From the NCBI RefSeq assembly GCF_036429475.1, contig NZ_CP144125.1, positions 1,488,001 to 1,552,000 on the forward strand: a stretch of 64,000 nucleotides of DNA, read 5' to 3'. Position 1 is the stretch's first letter; each line of letters starts with the position of its first letter. This document shows, piece by piece, positions 1-8,348 of the stretch. This DNA comes from Halalkalicoccus sp. CGA53. GTDB taxonomy: Archaea > Halobacteriota > Halobacteria > Halobacteriales > Halalkalicoccaceae. Both the position numbers and the translations under genes were made by a program. Under the pieces are notes generated by a model, which ran no database searches, was not told the DNA's origin, and saw nothing but the letters and a program-made list of their open reading frames with translations.

Positions 1-860
1 ACGAGGAGGACTTCCCGGACACGACCTACTCGTTCCGGTTCCAGAACCACGACGTGATGGAGGCGCTCGCGGCGGCGGTCGAGGCCGTCGAGATCCTCGG
101 TGCCGACGAGATCGACACCTACGCGGGGATCAACCCGAACTACGCCTTCGGTCAGGACGAGATGGAGATCTTCAGCCTCGGCATCCAACAGCTCGCCGAC
201 GCCGAGGAGGTCTACAGTGGCTTCCCCGACCTCGGCGCCGACGACATGTCCACCCACGTCACCAACGTCAACAGCGAGGAGCCCGACGTCGTCTTCACCA
301 GCTGCTGGGGCGGCGACGCGACGCTGTTGCTCCAGCAGGCACAGGCGAGCGACATGCTCGAGAACACCGAACTCGTCGTCGGGCCGGTGCTCTACGGCTC
401 GGCGAACGACTACGAGGAGGGCGACCTCGAGGGGCCGATTCACGGCGGCTCGCGGAACTTCTACTGGGACCAGCCGGCCACCGACCAGTGGACGCCAGCC
501 GCCGACCTCTTCGACGAGGTGCGCGAGGAGTACGACGTGATCCCGACCGCCCACTTCATGAGCGGCTACGGCGCGGTGACCGCGTGGGCGACGGCCGCGG
601 ACAAGGCCGTCAGGATCCTCGGTCGCTGGCCAGAGCAGGACGAACTCGCGGCGATGCTTGAGGAACACGGGTTTTTCACCCCCGCCGGCTACCACACGAT
701 GGCGACCGACCACCAGGGCTACTCGAACGCCCACTTCGGCGAACTCGCCTGGTCGGACGAGCTCGACGCGGCGGTCCTAGAGGACGTCAACGTCTACGCG
801 CCGGAGGAGGTCTCGCCGCCGCCGGGAACGACCTCCCGCGACTGGATCGAGGGCTGGTGA
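1..860 (+). CDS. ABC transporter substrate-binding protein, Liv type (5' truncated)
   Basis: The reading frame is open from base 3 to the TGA at 858-860, so the N-terminus with its signal peptide or lipobox lies outside the window. The visible ~285 residues have the type-1 periplasmic-binding fold pattern of branched-chain amino acid receptors: alternating alpha/beta segments, a stretch reading PDVVFTSCWGGDA where ligand loops sit, and an acidic surface typical of haloarchaeal extracellular proteins. It lies 69 nt upstream of two LivH/LivM-like permeases and two ATPases on the same strand, which supports the receptor role. The ligand is inferred from the neighbours only; this family also binds amides, urea and aromatic acids. 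Confidence 0.88.
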   Translation, partial: EEDFPDTTYSFRFQNHDVMEALAAAVEAVEILGADEIDTYAGINPNYAFGQDEMEIFSLGIQQLADAEEVYSGFPDLGADDMSTHVTNVNSEEPDVVFTSCWGGDATLLLQQAQASDMLENTELVVGPVLYGSANDYEEGDLEGPIHGGSRNFYWDQPATDQWTPAADLFDEVREEYDVIPTAHFMSGYGAVTAWATAADKAVRILGRWPEQDELAAMLEEHGFFTPAGYHTMATDHQGYSNAHFGELAWSDELDAAVLEDVNVYAPEEVSPPPGTTSRDWIEGW

Positions 861-929
861 ATCTGCCCGAGACCATGACCGGAGACCACCGCGGCGGCGA
901 CCGACCCCTCCGTCCGGGAGCGATCTGAC

Positions 930-1868
930 GTGGTCGAGTCGGTCGTCGTCCACACGCTCAACGGGATCTACTACGGGTTCGTCCTGTTCATGATCGCCTC
1001 GGGGCTGACGATCATCTTCGGCGTGCTCGGGATCCTCAACCTCGCACACGGCGAGCTCTACGCGCTGGGGGCGTTCCTCGTCTTCAGCGTCGTCGGCTTC
1101 CTCGCCGGCCTGATCGCCGCGCCGACGGACACGGTGACGGCGGTGATCTTCGGGGTCGTCGTGCTCGCGGGCGCGCTCGCGGCCGCCGCCGTCCTCCTCC
1201 CGGTCGGCGCGGCGCTCGAGGCGACGTTCGTCAGGCCGATCTACGAACGCGAGGAGGTCTACCAGCTGTTGCTGACCTACGCGCTGTTGCTGATTCTCAT
1301 CGACGTGATGAAGTTCGGCTGGGGCACCTCGCCGGTCAGTACGGGCACGTACAGCGGGCTCAACCGGATCCCGACGACCGAGGTCCTCGGCTTCTCCTAT
1401 CCCTCGTACAACGTGATCGTCATCCTCGTGGGGATCGCGGTGTTCGCCTGGCTCGTCTGGTTCTTCGACCGGACGAAGACGGGCCGGATCGTCCGGGCAA
1501 CGGCGATCAACCGCGAGATGGCGACGGCGATCGGCGTCAGCACCGACCGGACGTTCACGCTCGTCTTCGCGATGGGCGCCTTTTTCGCCGGCTTCGGCGG
1601 CGCGATGGTCAGCATCGGCCCGAGCGACGCCTTCCTCGAGATGGGCCTCGACCCGCTGGTGCTCTCGTTCGTCGTGATCGTCATCGGCGGTCTGGGGAGC
1701 CTGAAGGGCGCGCTCGTCGGCGCGCTGCTCGTCGGCGTCATCAGCCGGTGGACCGTCGGCGTCTTCGGGCTGCCACAGCTCGAGCTCGCCGCGCCGTTCC
1801 TGCTGATGGCGATCATCCTCCTCGCCAAACCCGAGGGGCTCTACGGTACCTGGGGTGAGATCGAATGA
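930..1868 (+). CDS. livH: Branched-chain amino acid ABC transporter permease (LivH-like)
   Basis: A 312-residue polytopic membrane protein with about eight hydrophobic helices. The N-terminal stretch GLTIIFGVLGILNLAHGELYALGAF is the characteristic LivH segment; the EAA-like loop near the C-terminus reads VVIVIGGLGSLKGALVGALLVG. The GTG start at 930 is the first in frame after the upstream gene. The stop overlaps the next start as ATGA (1865-1868), so translation with livM is probably coupled. It should form the inner-membrane channel together with the next gene product. Substrate is inferred from family and operon. Confidence 0.93.
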   Translation: MVESVVVHTLNGIYYGFVLFMIASGLTIIFGVLGILNLAHGELYALGAFLVFSVVGFLAGLIAAPTDTVTAVIFGVVVLAGALAAAAVLLPVGAALEATFVRPIYEREEVYQLLLTYALLLILIDVMKFGWGTSPVSTGTYSGLNRIPTTEVLGFSYPSYNVIVILVGIAVFAWLVWFFDRTKTGRIVRATAINREMATAIGVSTDRTFTLVFAMGAFFAGFGGAMVSIGPSDAFLEMGLDPLVLSFVVIVIGGLGSLKGALVGALLVGVISRWTVGVFGLPQLELAAPFLLMAIILLAKPEGLYGTWGEIE

Positions 1869-3004
1869 GCCGGTTCACCGTCGACCGCGACGGCGAGACG
1901 TACGTCAGGCCGATCGAGGGGCTCGAACTCACCAGGAGGCAGGCGGCGCTCGGCCTCGTCGGCCTCGTTCTCCTGTTGGCCGTCCCGGACATCACCCGGG
2001 TGACGCCGCTGTCGTTCTCGATCATCCATCAGGGGATCCTCTTCGGCCTCGCCGCGGTCGGACTGAACCTGCTGTTGCGTCACACCGAACTCGTCTCGTT
2101 CGGTCACGCGGCGTTCTTCGGCGCCGGCGCGTACGGCGCCGCGGTGCTCGCCCACCACTACGCCGTCTCGAGCGGGCTGGTGTTGCTCGTCGGGGGCGTG
2201 CTCGTCGCGACCGTCGTCGCGCTCGTCGTCGGCTACCTCGTCGCCGGCTACCTCGACATCTACTTCGCGCTGCTGACGCTCGCGTTCAACCAGGTGCTGT
2301 TCGCGTTCGTCCTCCAGAGCCGGTACTTCAACTTCAACGACGGCCTCGCGGTCAGGCCGGAGGGCACACGGCCCCTGCTGCTCGGGCTCGAACTCTCGCC
2401 CGGCGCCTACAGCGTGATCCTCTACTACGTCACCGTCGCGTTCCTGCTCGTGATGCTGTTCGCGATGTGGAAGATCGTCAACTCGCCGTTCGGCCGTGCG
2501 CTCGACGCCATCGGCCAGGACCGGACCCGGGCACGGTTCATCGGCATCCCCGTCGAGCGCTACGTCTGGATCGCGTTCACCATCTCCGGGCTCTACGGCG
2601 GCGTCGCCGGCGGGCTGTTCGCGCTGCTCCAGCTCCACGTCCGCCCGGAGCCCGTCCTCTTCGTCTTCGTCTCCGGCGAGATCCTCTTCATGGCGATCCT
2701 CGGCGGCGTCGGGACGCTCGTTGGGCCCGTCGTGGGCGGGGTGGTCCTCATCTACCTGCTCCGGTTGGCGCGCTTTTACGTCGAGTACTACCACGCGCTG
2801 ACCGGGATCGTCCTGCTCGTCGTCGTCTTTCTCCTGCCGAAGGGGGTGCTCGGCTCGTTGCCGGAGATCGGCGACGGGCTCGCGCGTAGACGCCGCGAGC
2901 CGGGGCTGTTGCGGGAGGACGCCGGGTCGGTCGCGGAGTCGATCAGGGATGGGGCGGGCCGCGCGGTCTCGACGGTTCGGATCGTCGTATTCGGGGTGAA
3001 ATAG
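1865..3004 (+). CDS. livM: Branched-chain amino acid ABC transporter permease (LivM-like)
   Basis: A 379-residue permease, the partner of LivH. After a ~30-residue charged N-terminus come about nine hydrophobic segments. The motif LLLRHTELVSFGHAAFFGAGAYGAA (residues ~70-93) is the family hallmark, and ILGGVGTLVGPVVGG near residue 280 is the ATPase-contacting loop region. The C-terminal ~60 residues are hydrophilic and basic, longer than in many LivM proteins. It overlaps livH by 4 nt and is directly abutted by livG (stop 3002-3004, ATG at 3005). Confidence 0.93.
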   Translation: MSRFTVDRDGETYVRPIEGLELTRRQAALGLVGLVLLLAVPDITRVTPLSFSIIHQGILFGLAAVGLNLLLRHTELVSFGHAAFFGAGAYGAAVLAHHYAVSSGLVLLVGGVLVATVVALVVGYLVAGYLDIYFALLTLAFNQVLFAFVLQSRYFNFNDGLAVRPEGTRPLLLGLELSPGAYSVILYYVTVAFLLVMLFAMWKIVNSPFGRALDAIGQDRTRARFIGIPVERYVWIAFTISGLYGGVAGGLFALLQLHVRPEPVLFVFVSGEILFMAILGGVGTLVGPVVGGVVLIYLLRLARFYVEYYHALTGIVLLVVVFLLPKGVLGSLPEIGDGLARRRREPGLLREDAGSVAESIRDGAGRAVSTVRIVVFGVK

Positions 3005-3778
3005 ATGCTCGAAGCACGCAACCTACGCAAGGAGTTCGGGGAACTGCGCGCGACCGACGACGTCTCGCTGGCCTTCGGCGAGACCGAGGGCGAGATGGTG
3101 TTCATCGTCGGCCCGAACGGGGCCGGGAAGACGACGCTCGTGAACCTCCTCACGGGGCTTCTCGATCCCGACCGCGGATCGGTCGTGATCCACGAACCGG
3201 GCGAGAACGGGAGCGAGGAACGCGACATCACGGAGATGGCGCCCGAGGAACGGGTGAAGGCGGGGCTCGTGCGGAGCTTCCAGATCGTCCACGTCTTCGA
3301 GGAGATGACGGTGCGGGAGAACGTCCGCGTCGCCGTGCTCACGCGCGAGGGGAAGACGCTGAGCATGCAGAGTCGGGACGACTCCCACGAGGCGGTCGAG
3401 TCGGCGGTTTCCGACCTCCTCGCGCGGTTCCGTCTGGAGGAGATCGCCGACGAGGTCGCCGAGACGCTGCCCCACGGCGACCGGAAACTCCTCGACGTGG
3501 CGATGTCGTTCGCGCTCGATCCGACGTACCTGCTGCTCGACGAGCCGACCTCGGGGGTCGCCACCCGCGAGAAGGAGTACGTCATCGAGACGATCGTCGA
3601 AGCGAGCGAGGAGGAGGGCGTCACGACCGTGACGATCGAACACGACATGGACCTCGTGCGGGCGTACGCCGACCGGCTCGTGGTACTCCACCAGGGGAGC
3701 GTCTTCCGCGAGGGGAGTCCCGACCTGCTCGAGACCGACACGGAGCTCCGCCGGGTGCTCCTGGGGGTCGAGGAGTGA
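3005..3778 (+). CDS. livG: ABC transporter ATP-binding protein (LivG-like)
   Basis: A 257-residue ABC ATPase. Walker A GPNGAGKTT is at residues 36-44 and Walker B reads YLLLDEPTSG near 177-186, followed by the H-loop in TIEHDMD. The signature is not the usual LSGGQ but LPHGDRKLLDVAMSF. LivG/UrtD-type ATPases often carry SYG or SHG variants here, so this is a family-level peculiarity rather than evidence of inactivity. It energises the permease pair with the next gene, whose GTG start overlaps its stop. Confidence 0.93.
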   Translation: MLEARNLRKEFGELRATDDVSLAFGETEGEMVFIVGPNGAGKTTLVNLLTGLLDPDRGSVVIHEPGENGSEERDITEMAPEERVKAGLVRSFQIVHVFEEMTVRENVRVAVLTREGKTLSMQSRDDSHEAVESAVSDLLARFRLEEIADEVAETLPHGDRKLLDVAMSFALDPTYLLLDEPTSGVATREKEYVIETIVEASEEEGVTTVTIEHDMDLVRAYADRLVVLHQGSVFREGSPDLLETDTELRRVLLGVEE

Positions 3779-4506
3779 GCGATCCCTTACTGTCGGTCTC
3801 CGACCTCTCGGCGACGGTCGAGGGGTTCGAGGTGACCCACGGGATTGACCTTGACGTCGGCGAGGGCGAGGCGGTCGCGCTCGTCGGGCGCAACGGCGCC
3901 GGCAAGTCCTCGACGTTCCGCGCGATCATGGGGCTGACCCCGATCGCGAGCGGGTCGATCCGGTTCAAGGGCGAGGAGCTGACCGACCTCCGGCCAGAGC
4001 TCATCCCCCGCCGCGGCATCGGCTACCAGCCGGAGAACCGCGACCTCTTCACGGGAATGACCGTCGAGGAGAACTTCCGACTCCCGATCTGGACCTCGGG
4101 CGACGCCCGCGGAATCGAGGACGAGGACGGGGTCGTCGAGGACGTCTTCTCGCTGTTCGAGGAGCTGCGAGAGCGCCGGGACGCGGAGGTGCAGAACCTC
4201 TCGGGAGGACAGGGGAAGATGACCGCGATCGGCCGTGCGCTCGCGCTCAATCCCGATCTCCTCATCCTCGACGAGCCCCTCGAGGGGCTCGCGCCGGTCG
4301 TCGTCGAGAACCTCAAACGCTACATCCGCGAGATCATCGGCCGGGACATCTCGGTGCTGATCGCCGAGTCGAACGCGAGTCACGTCCCCGAGATCGTCGA
4401 CCGGATGTACGTGATCGAACGCGGCGAGATCGTCGACAGCGGCGACCCCGCGGTGCTCGCGCGCGACCCGGAGATCCAGACGCTGATGCAGGGCGGCGGG
4501 GTCTAG
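3775..4506 (+). CDS. livF: ABC transporter ATP-binding protein (LivF-like)
   Basis: A 243-residue ABC ATPase, the second nucleotide-binding subunit. Walker A GRNGAGKSS at residues 38-46, a signature NLSGGQGKM near residue 141, and Walker B LLILDEPLEGL near 160. The phrase GIGYQPENRDLFTGMTVEENF is typical of LivF. The GTG start lies inside the livG stop (GTGA). It is the last gene of the five-gene operon; a convergent regulator gene follows. Confidence 0.93.
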   Translation: MSDPLLSVSDLSATVEGFEVTHGIDLDVGEGEAVALVGRNGAGKSSTFRAIMGLTPIASGSIRFKGEELTDLRPELIPRRGIGYQPENRDLFTGMTVEENFRLPIWTSGDARGIEDEDGVVEDVFSLFEELRERRDAEVQNLSGGQGKMTAIGRALALNPDLLILDEPLEGLAPVVVENLKRYIREIIGRDISVLIAESNASHVPEIVDRMYVIERGEIVDSGDPAVLARDPEIQTLMQGGGV

Positions 4507-4566
4507 TTCGGTCGCCTGCTGTCCGACATATCCTCGCCGACGACGGACGGAACCGATCGGACCCGA

Positions 4567-5283
4567 TCAGGGGCCGTCGTCGCCGTCGAGGTCCTCGAGC
4601 GCCGTCATCGCCGCGCCGAGGATCTTGCGCTCGCCGCGTCTGAGCGTCATCGAGACGGCGGTCTTCGATATCTCGAAGTGGTCGGCGAGGTCGGCGAGCG
4701 TCGCCCCCCGCGGCGTCTCGTAGTAGCCGAAGCGCGAGGCGACCTCGAACGTCTCGCGCTCGGTCTCGGTGAGCGACCGACAGCCGTCGAGCAGCCGGAG
4801 CGCGCTGTCGGAGTTCTCGAGGAGGTCGAACAGCGTCGTCGCGCCGAACCGGTCGCGGTTCTCGACGTCGAACTCGTTGTGGCGTTCGAGCTCGGAGAGC
4901 GTCTCCGCCTCGGCCTCGTCGTCGTCGAAGCCGACGTGCCAGTGCTCGCGGCCGTCCTCGATGTGGAACGGACCGGTGATGTAGCCGCCGTTGCGCTGGA
5001 TCGCGTGCATCGCGTTCGTCTGTTCGATCACCGTCCCGATCTGTGCCACGCCGTCCCGTTTCGAGAGCACGTAACAGTCGTTCATGTTCCGGTGCTCGCG
5101 GAGCCGGCGGAGGCCGGTTTCGAGCGCGCCCGTCGACCCCGCCTTCGCGATCAGTCGCGTCTCCAGCTCCTCGGCGTCGGTGTCGAGCTGCCACTGGACG
5201 GCCGAGAAGGCGATGTCGACGTCGTCGGTCGTGTCGATGAACGGACAGTCGTACTGCCGCATATCGATGTCGAGGTCGATCAT
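4567..5283 (-). CDS. Bat-type HTH-10 transcriptional regulator
   Basis: A 238-residue protein with an N-terminal bacterioopsin-activator-type sensing region and a C-terminal HTH_10 domain (residues ~170-230). The helix-turn-helix reads TERETFEVASRFGYYETPRG followed by LADLADHFEISKTAVSMTLRRGE. Such proteins are common haloarchaeal one-component regulators that act on neighbouring or metabolic genes. It converges on the Liv operon with a 60-nt gap and is divergent from gatB. The signal sensed is unknown; regulation of the Liv operon is possible but unproven. Start is ATG at 5283-5281. Confidence 0.85.
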   Translation of the reverse strand: MIDLDIDMRQYDCPFIDTTDDVDIAFSAVQWQLDTDAEELETRLIAKAGSTGALETGLRRLREHRNMNDCYVLSKRDGVAQIGTVIEQTNAMHAIQRNGGYITGPFHIEDGREHWHVGFDDDEAEAETLSELERHNEFDVENRDRFGATTLFDLLENSDSALRLLDGCRSLTETERETFEVASRFGYYETPRGATLADLADHFEISKTAVSMTLRRGERKILGAAMTALEDLDGDDGP

Positions 5284-5416
5284 CGACTACCCCCTCCGGG
5301 TGCGCCTGAGTTAACATTTATCATCAACGTTCGACGCCGCGTTCCACACCAGGTCGGCGTCGTTCGTCCGGCCGGATGCGATGGCGGTCCCGGCCGAACC
5401 GACCGGATCCCGTCAG

Positions 5417-5424
5417 CCTTACCT
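5417..5424 (+). promoter_or_regulatory. TATA-like box of gatB
   Basis: CCTTACCT is centred about 28 nt upstream of the ATG at 5448, the spacing expected for a leaderless haloarchaeal transcript. It supports the 5448 start over the in-frame ATG at 5376, which lies upstream of the box. Confidence 0.5.
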
Positions 5425-5447
5425 CGAAGGGCAGCAAAGCCCGGACG

Positions 5448-6932
5448 ATGACCGCACAGGCCACCGAGAGCCGGGAACTCGCCGTCGTCATCGGGCTGGA
5501 AGTCCACGTCCAGCTGGAGACCGAGACGAAGATCTTCTGTGGCTGTTCGACTGCCGGTGGGGAGGAGCCGAACACGCGGGTCTGTCCCGTCTGCCTCGGG
5601 CTCCCCGGGGCCCTACCGGTGCTGAACGAGGGGGCCGTCGAGGCGGCGGTGAAACTCGGGAAGGCCCTCGGCTCCGAGATCCCCGAGGAGACGCGTTTTC
5701 ACCGGAAGAACTACTACTACCCCGACCTGCCGAAGAACTTCCAGATCACCCAGTACGACGAGCCGATCTGTCGGGGCGGCTCGGTCGAGATCAGCGTCGA
5801 GGGCGAGCGTCGCGAGATCGGGATCACCCGCGCGCACCTGGAGGAGGATCCCGGAAGCCTCCAGCACGAGGGCGGCTCTATCGCCACCGCCGACTACACG
5901 CTCGTGAACTACAACCGGGCCGGGATCCCGCTCATGGAGATCGTCACCGAGCCCGACTTCCGCTCGCCGACGGAGGTCAGGGGTTTTCTCGCGAAACTGG
6001 AGGAGGTCATCGAGTACCTCGGGATCTTCGACAGCACGCGCGACGGCTCGCTCCGGATCGACGCGAACATCTCGATGATCCCCGAGAGCGAGGTCGCTGC
6101 GGACGGCTCGATCGGCGAGAGCGCGCTTGCGGCGGCCAACCGCACGGAGGTGAAGAACATCTCGAGTCACAAGGGAGCGGAGAAGGCACTCGCCTACGAG
6201 GTGACCCGCCAGCGCAACGCGATCCAGCGCGGACGAGCGATCGAACAGGAGACCCGTCACTGGGACGAGTCGCGGGGGATCACCGTCTCGATGCGCTCGA
6301 AGGAAGAGGAGAAGGACTACCGCTACTTCGAGGAGGCCGACCTCCCCGTTCTCAGGGTCGCCGACTGGAAAGAGCACATCGAGATCCCGGAACTCCCGGA
6401 CGCGAGGCGCGAGCGCTTCCGCGAGGAGTACGGGCTGGGGAGAGAGGAGGCCTCGAAGCTCACCTCGACGAAGCAGGTCGCGGACTTCTACGAGTCGCTC
6501 GCGCGCGAGTTCGACCCCGACCTCGCGGCGACCTGGGTCGCCGACACGCTGCTCGGGGAACTCCACTACCGGGACCGAGAGATCACCGACGTTTCCCACA
6601 GACTCGAGGAGATCCGGCGGCTGGTCGAACTGGTATCGACGGGAGCGATCACCGCGAAGAACGCTCGAGAGGTAGTCCTCAGGGGGATGCTCGACGCGGG
6701 CGACGATCCCGATGCGATCGTCGAGCGCGAGGATCTCGGCCGGAGCGACGAGGACGAGGTACAGAGCGCGGTCACGGAGGCGATCGAGGAGAATCCCGAG
6801 GCGGTCGAGGACTACCACGCCGGCGAGGACGGTGCGATCAACTTCCTCGTCGGCCAGGTGATGGCGAAGACGGGCGGGAGCGCGGATCCCGGTACGGTAA
6901 ACGGACTGCTGCGAACGGAGCTGGAGGGGTAA
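5448..6932 (+). CDS. gatB: Asp-tRNA(Asn)/Glu-tRNA(Gln) amidotransferase subunit B
   Basis: A 494-residue GatB. The N-terminus reads VVIGLEVHVQLETETKIFCGC and continues with the zinc-site cysteines CGCSTAGG..NTRVCPVC. The yqeY-like tail (EDYHAGEDGAINFLVGQVM) is at the C-terminus. GatB carries the kinase/transamidation site that converts misacylated Asp-tRNA(Asn) or Glu-tRNA(Gln) to the amide form, in complex with GatA and GatC, which are not in this window. The aspS at 13.0 kb would supply Asp-tRNA(Asn). The start at 5448 is chosen because the longer N-terminus is unlike the family and precedes the TATA-like box. Confidence 0.96.
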   Translation: MTAQATESRELAVVIGLEVHVQLETETKIFCGCSTAGGEEPNTRVCPVCLGLPGALPVLNEGAVEAAVKLGKALGSEIPEETRFHRKNYYYPDLPKNFQITQYDEPICRGGSVEISVEGERREIGITRAHLEEDPGSLQHEGGSIATADYTLVNYNRAGIPLMEIVTEPDFRSPTEVRGFLAKLEEVIEYLGIFDSTRDGSLRIDANISMIPESEVAADGSIGESALAAANRTEVKNISSHKGAEKALAYEVTRQRNAIQRGRAIEQETRHWDESRGITVSMRSKEEEKDYRYFEEADLPVLRVADWKEHIEIPELPDARRERFREEYGLGREEASKLTSTKQVADFYESLAREFDPDLAATWVADTLLGELHYRDREITDVSHRLEEIRRLVELVSTGAITAKNAREVVLRGMLDAGDDPDAIVEREDLGRSDEDEVQSAVTEAIEENPEAVEDYHAGEDGAINFLVGQVMAKTGGSADPGTVNGLLRTELEG

Positions 6933-7017
6933 GCCCTCACTCCTTCGAGTCCGAACTGGCGAGGACGTACGGTCCGCTCGAAAGTGACGCCGAGGCTCCG
7001 AAACGGCTATTTATCGT

Positions 7018-7579
7018 CTACAACTCCAGGACCGCGAAGTCGAGTTCGATACCGTCGTCCTTCCGTGCGATCGAGAGCACCTCCCTCACGAAGGCGATCT
7101 TTCCCACGGAGTACGATTCCAGGTCGTCGTGCTCAGCCGCGAGGCCGCGCTTGAGTTCCGTATACTCGGAGCGCAGGCCCGGCGGTTGTTGAGGACCTCT
7201 CGCGTCGCGACACTCACTCTCCACCCCGGACCCGAGTGGGCGAAGACGTGGTCGTTGAACCGCTGGCCGTTCTCGCGCCGAAACACCGGGTGCCAGCCCT
7301 CCGTGTTCTCTACCCGGTACCGCCGAGGTCGGCTTCGATCGCCCGCGAGACCGCTCGCACCGCGTCGTCGGAGACGACGACGTCGAGATCCACGATGTTC
7401 CTCGCCGGAGGGTCGGGGACTGCGGTCGAGCCGACGTGTTCGATCCGGTCGAGACCGCCCGACGTCCCGCGCTCCTCGAAGACGATTCTGAGTCGGTCGC
7501 GCTCGCGGGCGTAGGCCTCCCGCCATCGGTCGTATCGGGAGGAGATGAGTACAATCGAGTCGTCGTGGGGATCGACCAT
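7018..7579 (-). pseudogene. GrpB/UPF0157 family nucleotidyltransferase-like protein, frameshifted
   Basis: Three reading frames on the minus strand together make one GrpB-family protein. Frame A from ATG 7579 gives the N-terminus with DRIEHVGSTAVPDPPARNIVDLDVVV. Near 7325 it shifts to a second frame giving RVENTEGWHPVFRRENGQRFNDHVFA. Near 7180 a third frame gives SEYTELKRGLAAEHDDLESYSVGKIAFV and ends at the TAG at 7018-7020. The 562-bp span is not a multiple of three and matches the family's ~180 residues. Either the gene has decayed or two single-base errors are present; without reads I cannot tell. Confidence 0.75.
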
Positions 7580-7681
7580 CGTTTGACGGAGCGACCACGT
7601 CCGTATCACTCCACCGGCCCAGAGTGTCGACCCGGCAGTGTCCGGTGGCATCTATACCCGGCCCCGCTCCGATCTCCGCCC

Positions 7682-7927
7682 ATGGCAGAAAGCACTGCCG
7701 AATCGATGGAGGTCTCGCGCGACGAGGCGGCCGACCTGCTCCAGGAGCTCGCCCGCGAGCTCCGTGGCCAGGGCGACGCCGACGTCGCGGTCGGGAACAA
7801 GACGGTGCGGCTCTCACCGCCGTCGGCGGTCACTTACGCGATCGAGACCGACGAGCGCTCGCCGATGCTCGGCGGGGATGAACAGTCCGTGACGGTCACG
7901 CTGGGATGGGAAACCGAGGACGAGTAG
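7682..7927 (+). CDS. Amphi-Trp domain-containing protein
   Basis: An 81-residue acidic protein. The C-terminal half, ending in VTVTLGWETEDE, matches the small amphi-Trp domain family common in haloarchaea, named for an alternating amphipathic segment ending in a conserved Trp. The N-terminal half is a helix (EVSRDEAADLLQELARELRGQG). Function is unknown in the family. The ATG at 7682 is preferred because upstream in-frame codons overlap the broken GrpB gene on the other strand. Confidence 0.75.
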   Translation: MAESTAESMEVSRDEAADLLQELARELRGQGDADVAVGNKTVRLSPPSAVTYAIETDERSPMLGGDEQSVTVTLGWETEDE

Positions 7928-7943
7928 GCAGGCGCGTCGGTTC

Positions 7944-8135
7944 TCAGAGGTAACAGCGGTAGCCACAGCCGTCACACCGGATGAGGTCGTCGACGACCTC
8001 GACGACCCCTTCCTCGCAGTGTGCACACCGCGACTCCCCCCTGCTCGCCGATTCGAGCCGGCGTTCGAGTCGTTCGACGCGCCGTTCGAGCGCCTCGACC
8101 GAACCGGTCTCGCTCCCCGCTAGTACTGTCGACAT
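7944..8135 (-). CDS. Small coiled-coil zinc-ribbon protein
   Basis: A 63-residue protein. Residues ~14-32 form a short Arg/Glu-rich coiled coil (VEALERRVERLERRLESA). It is followed by two CxxC pairs, CAHC and CDGC, about 16 residues apart, which should bind one zinc. Small zinc-finger proteins of this size are very common in haloarchaea. An AT-rich stretch at 8160-8210 upstream could hold its promoter. No specific function can be assigned. Confidence 0.7.
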   Translation of the reverse strand: MSTVLAGSETGSVEALERRVERLERRLESASRGESRCAHCEEGVVEVVDDLIRCDGCGYRCYL

Positions 8136-8348
8136 CTCTACCTCGAACTACACGCTCCAGTGTCATATAGATTTTCACTACCGGATGAAAAAATCGAACG
8201 TCTGCCATGATGTGGACGTCGGCCAGTCTTCGCCAGGGTCGGCCCCTCTCGTAGTCGGTCGATCGACGGGGGGAGCCCACCCGACGAAAGGCTTACGCGA
8301 GCGGTCGGCCTACGCCCGCCCAGCAATGTCCGTGGAGTCGCTGGGGGT

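Noticed and set aside
5376-5447. Extended N-terminus of GatB
   Set aside because: The family starts near VVIGLEVHVQ and the TATA-like box lies at 5417-5424, inside the extension.
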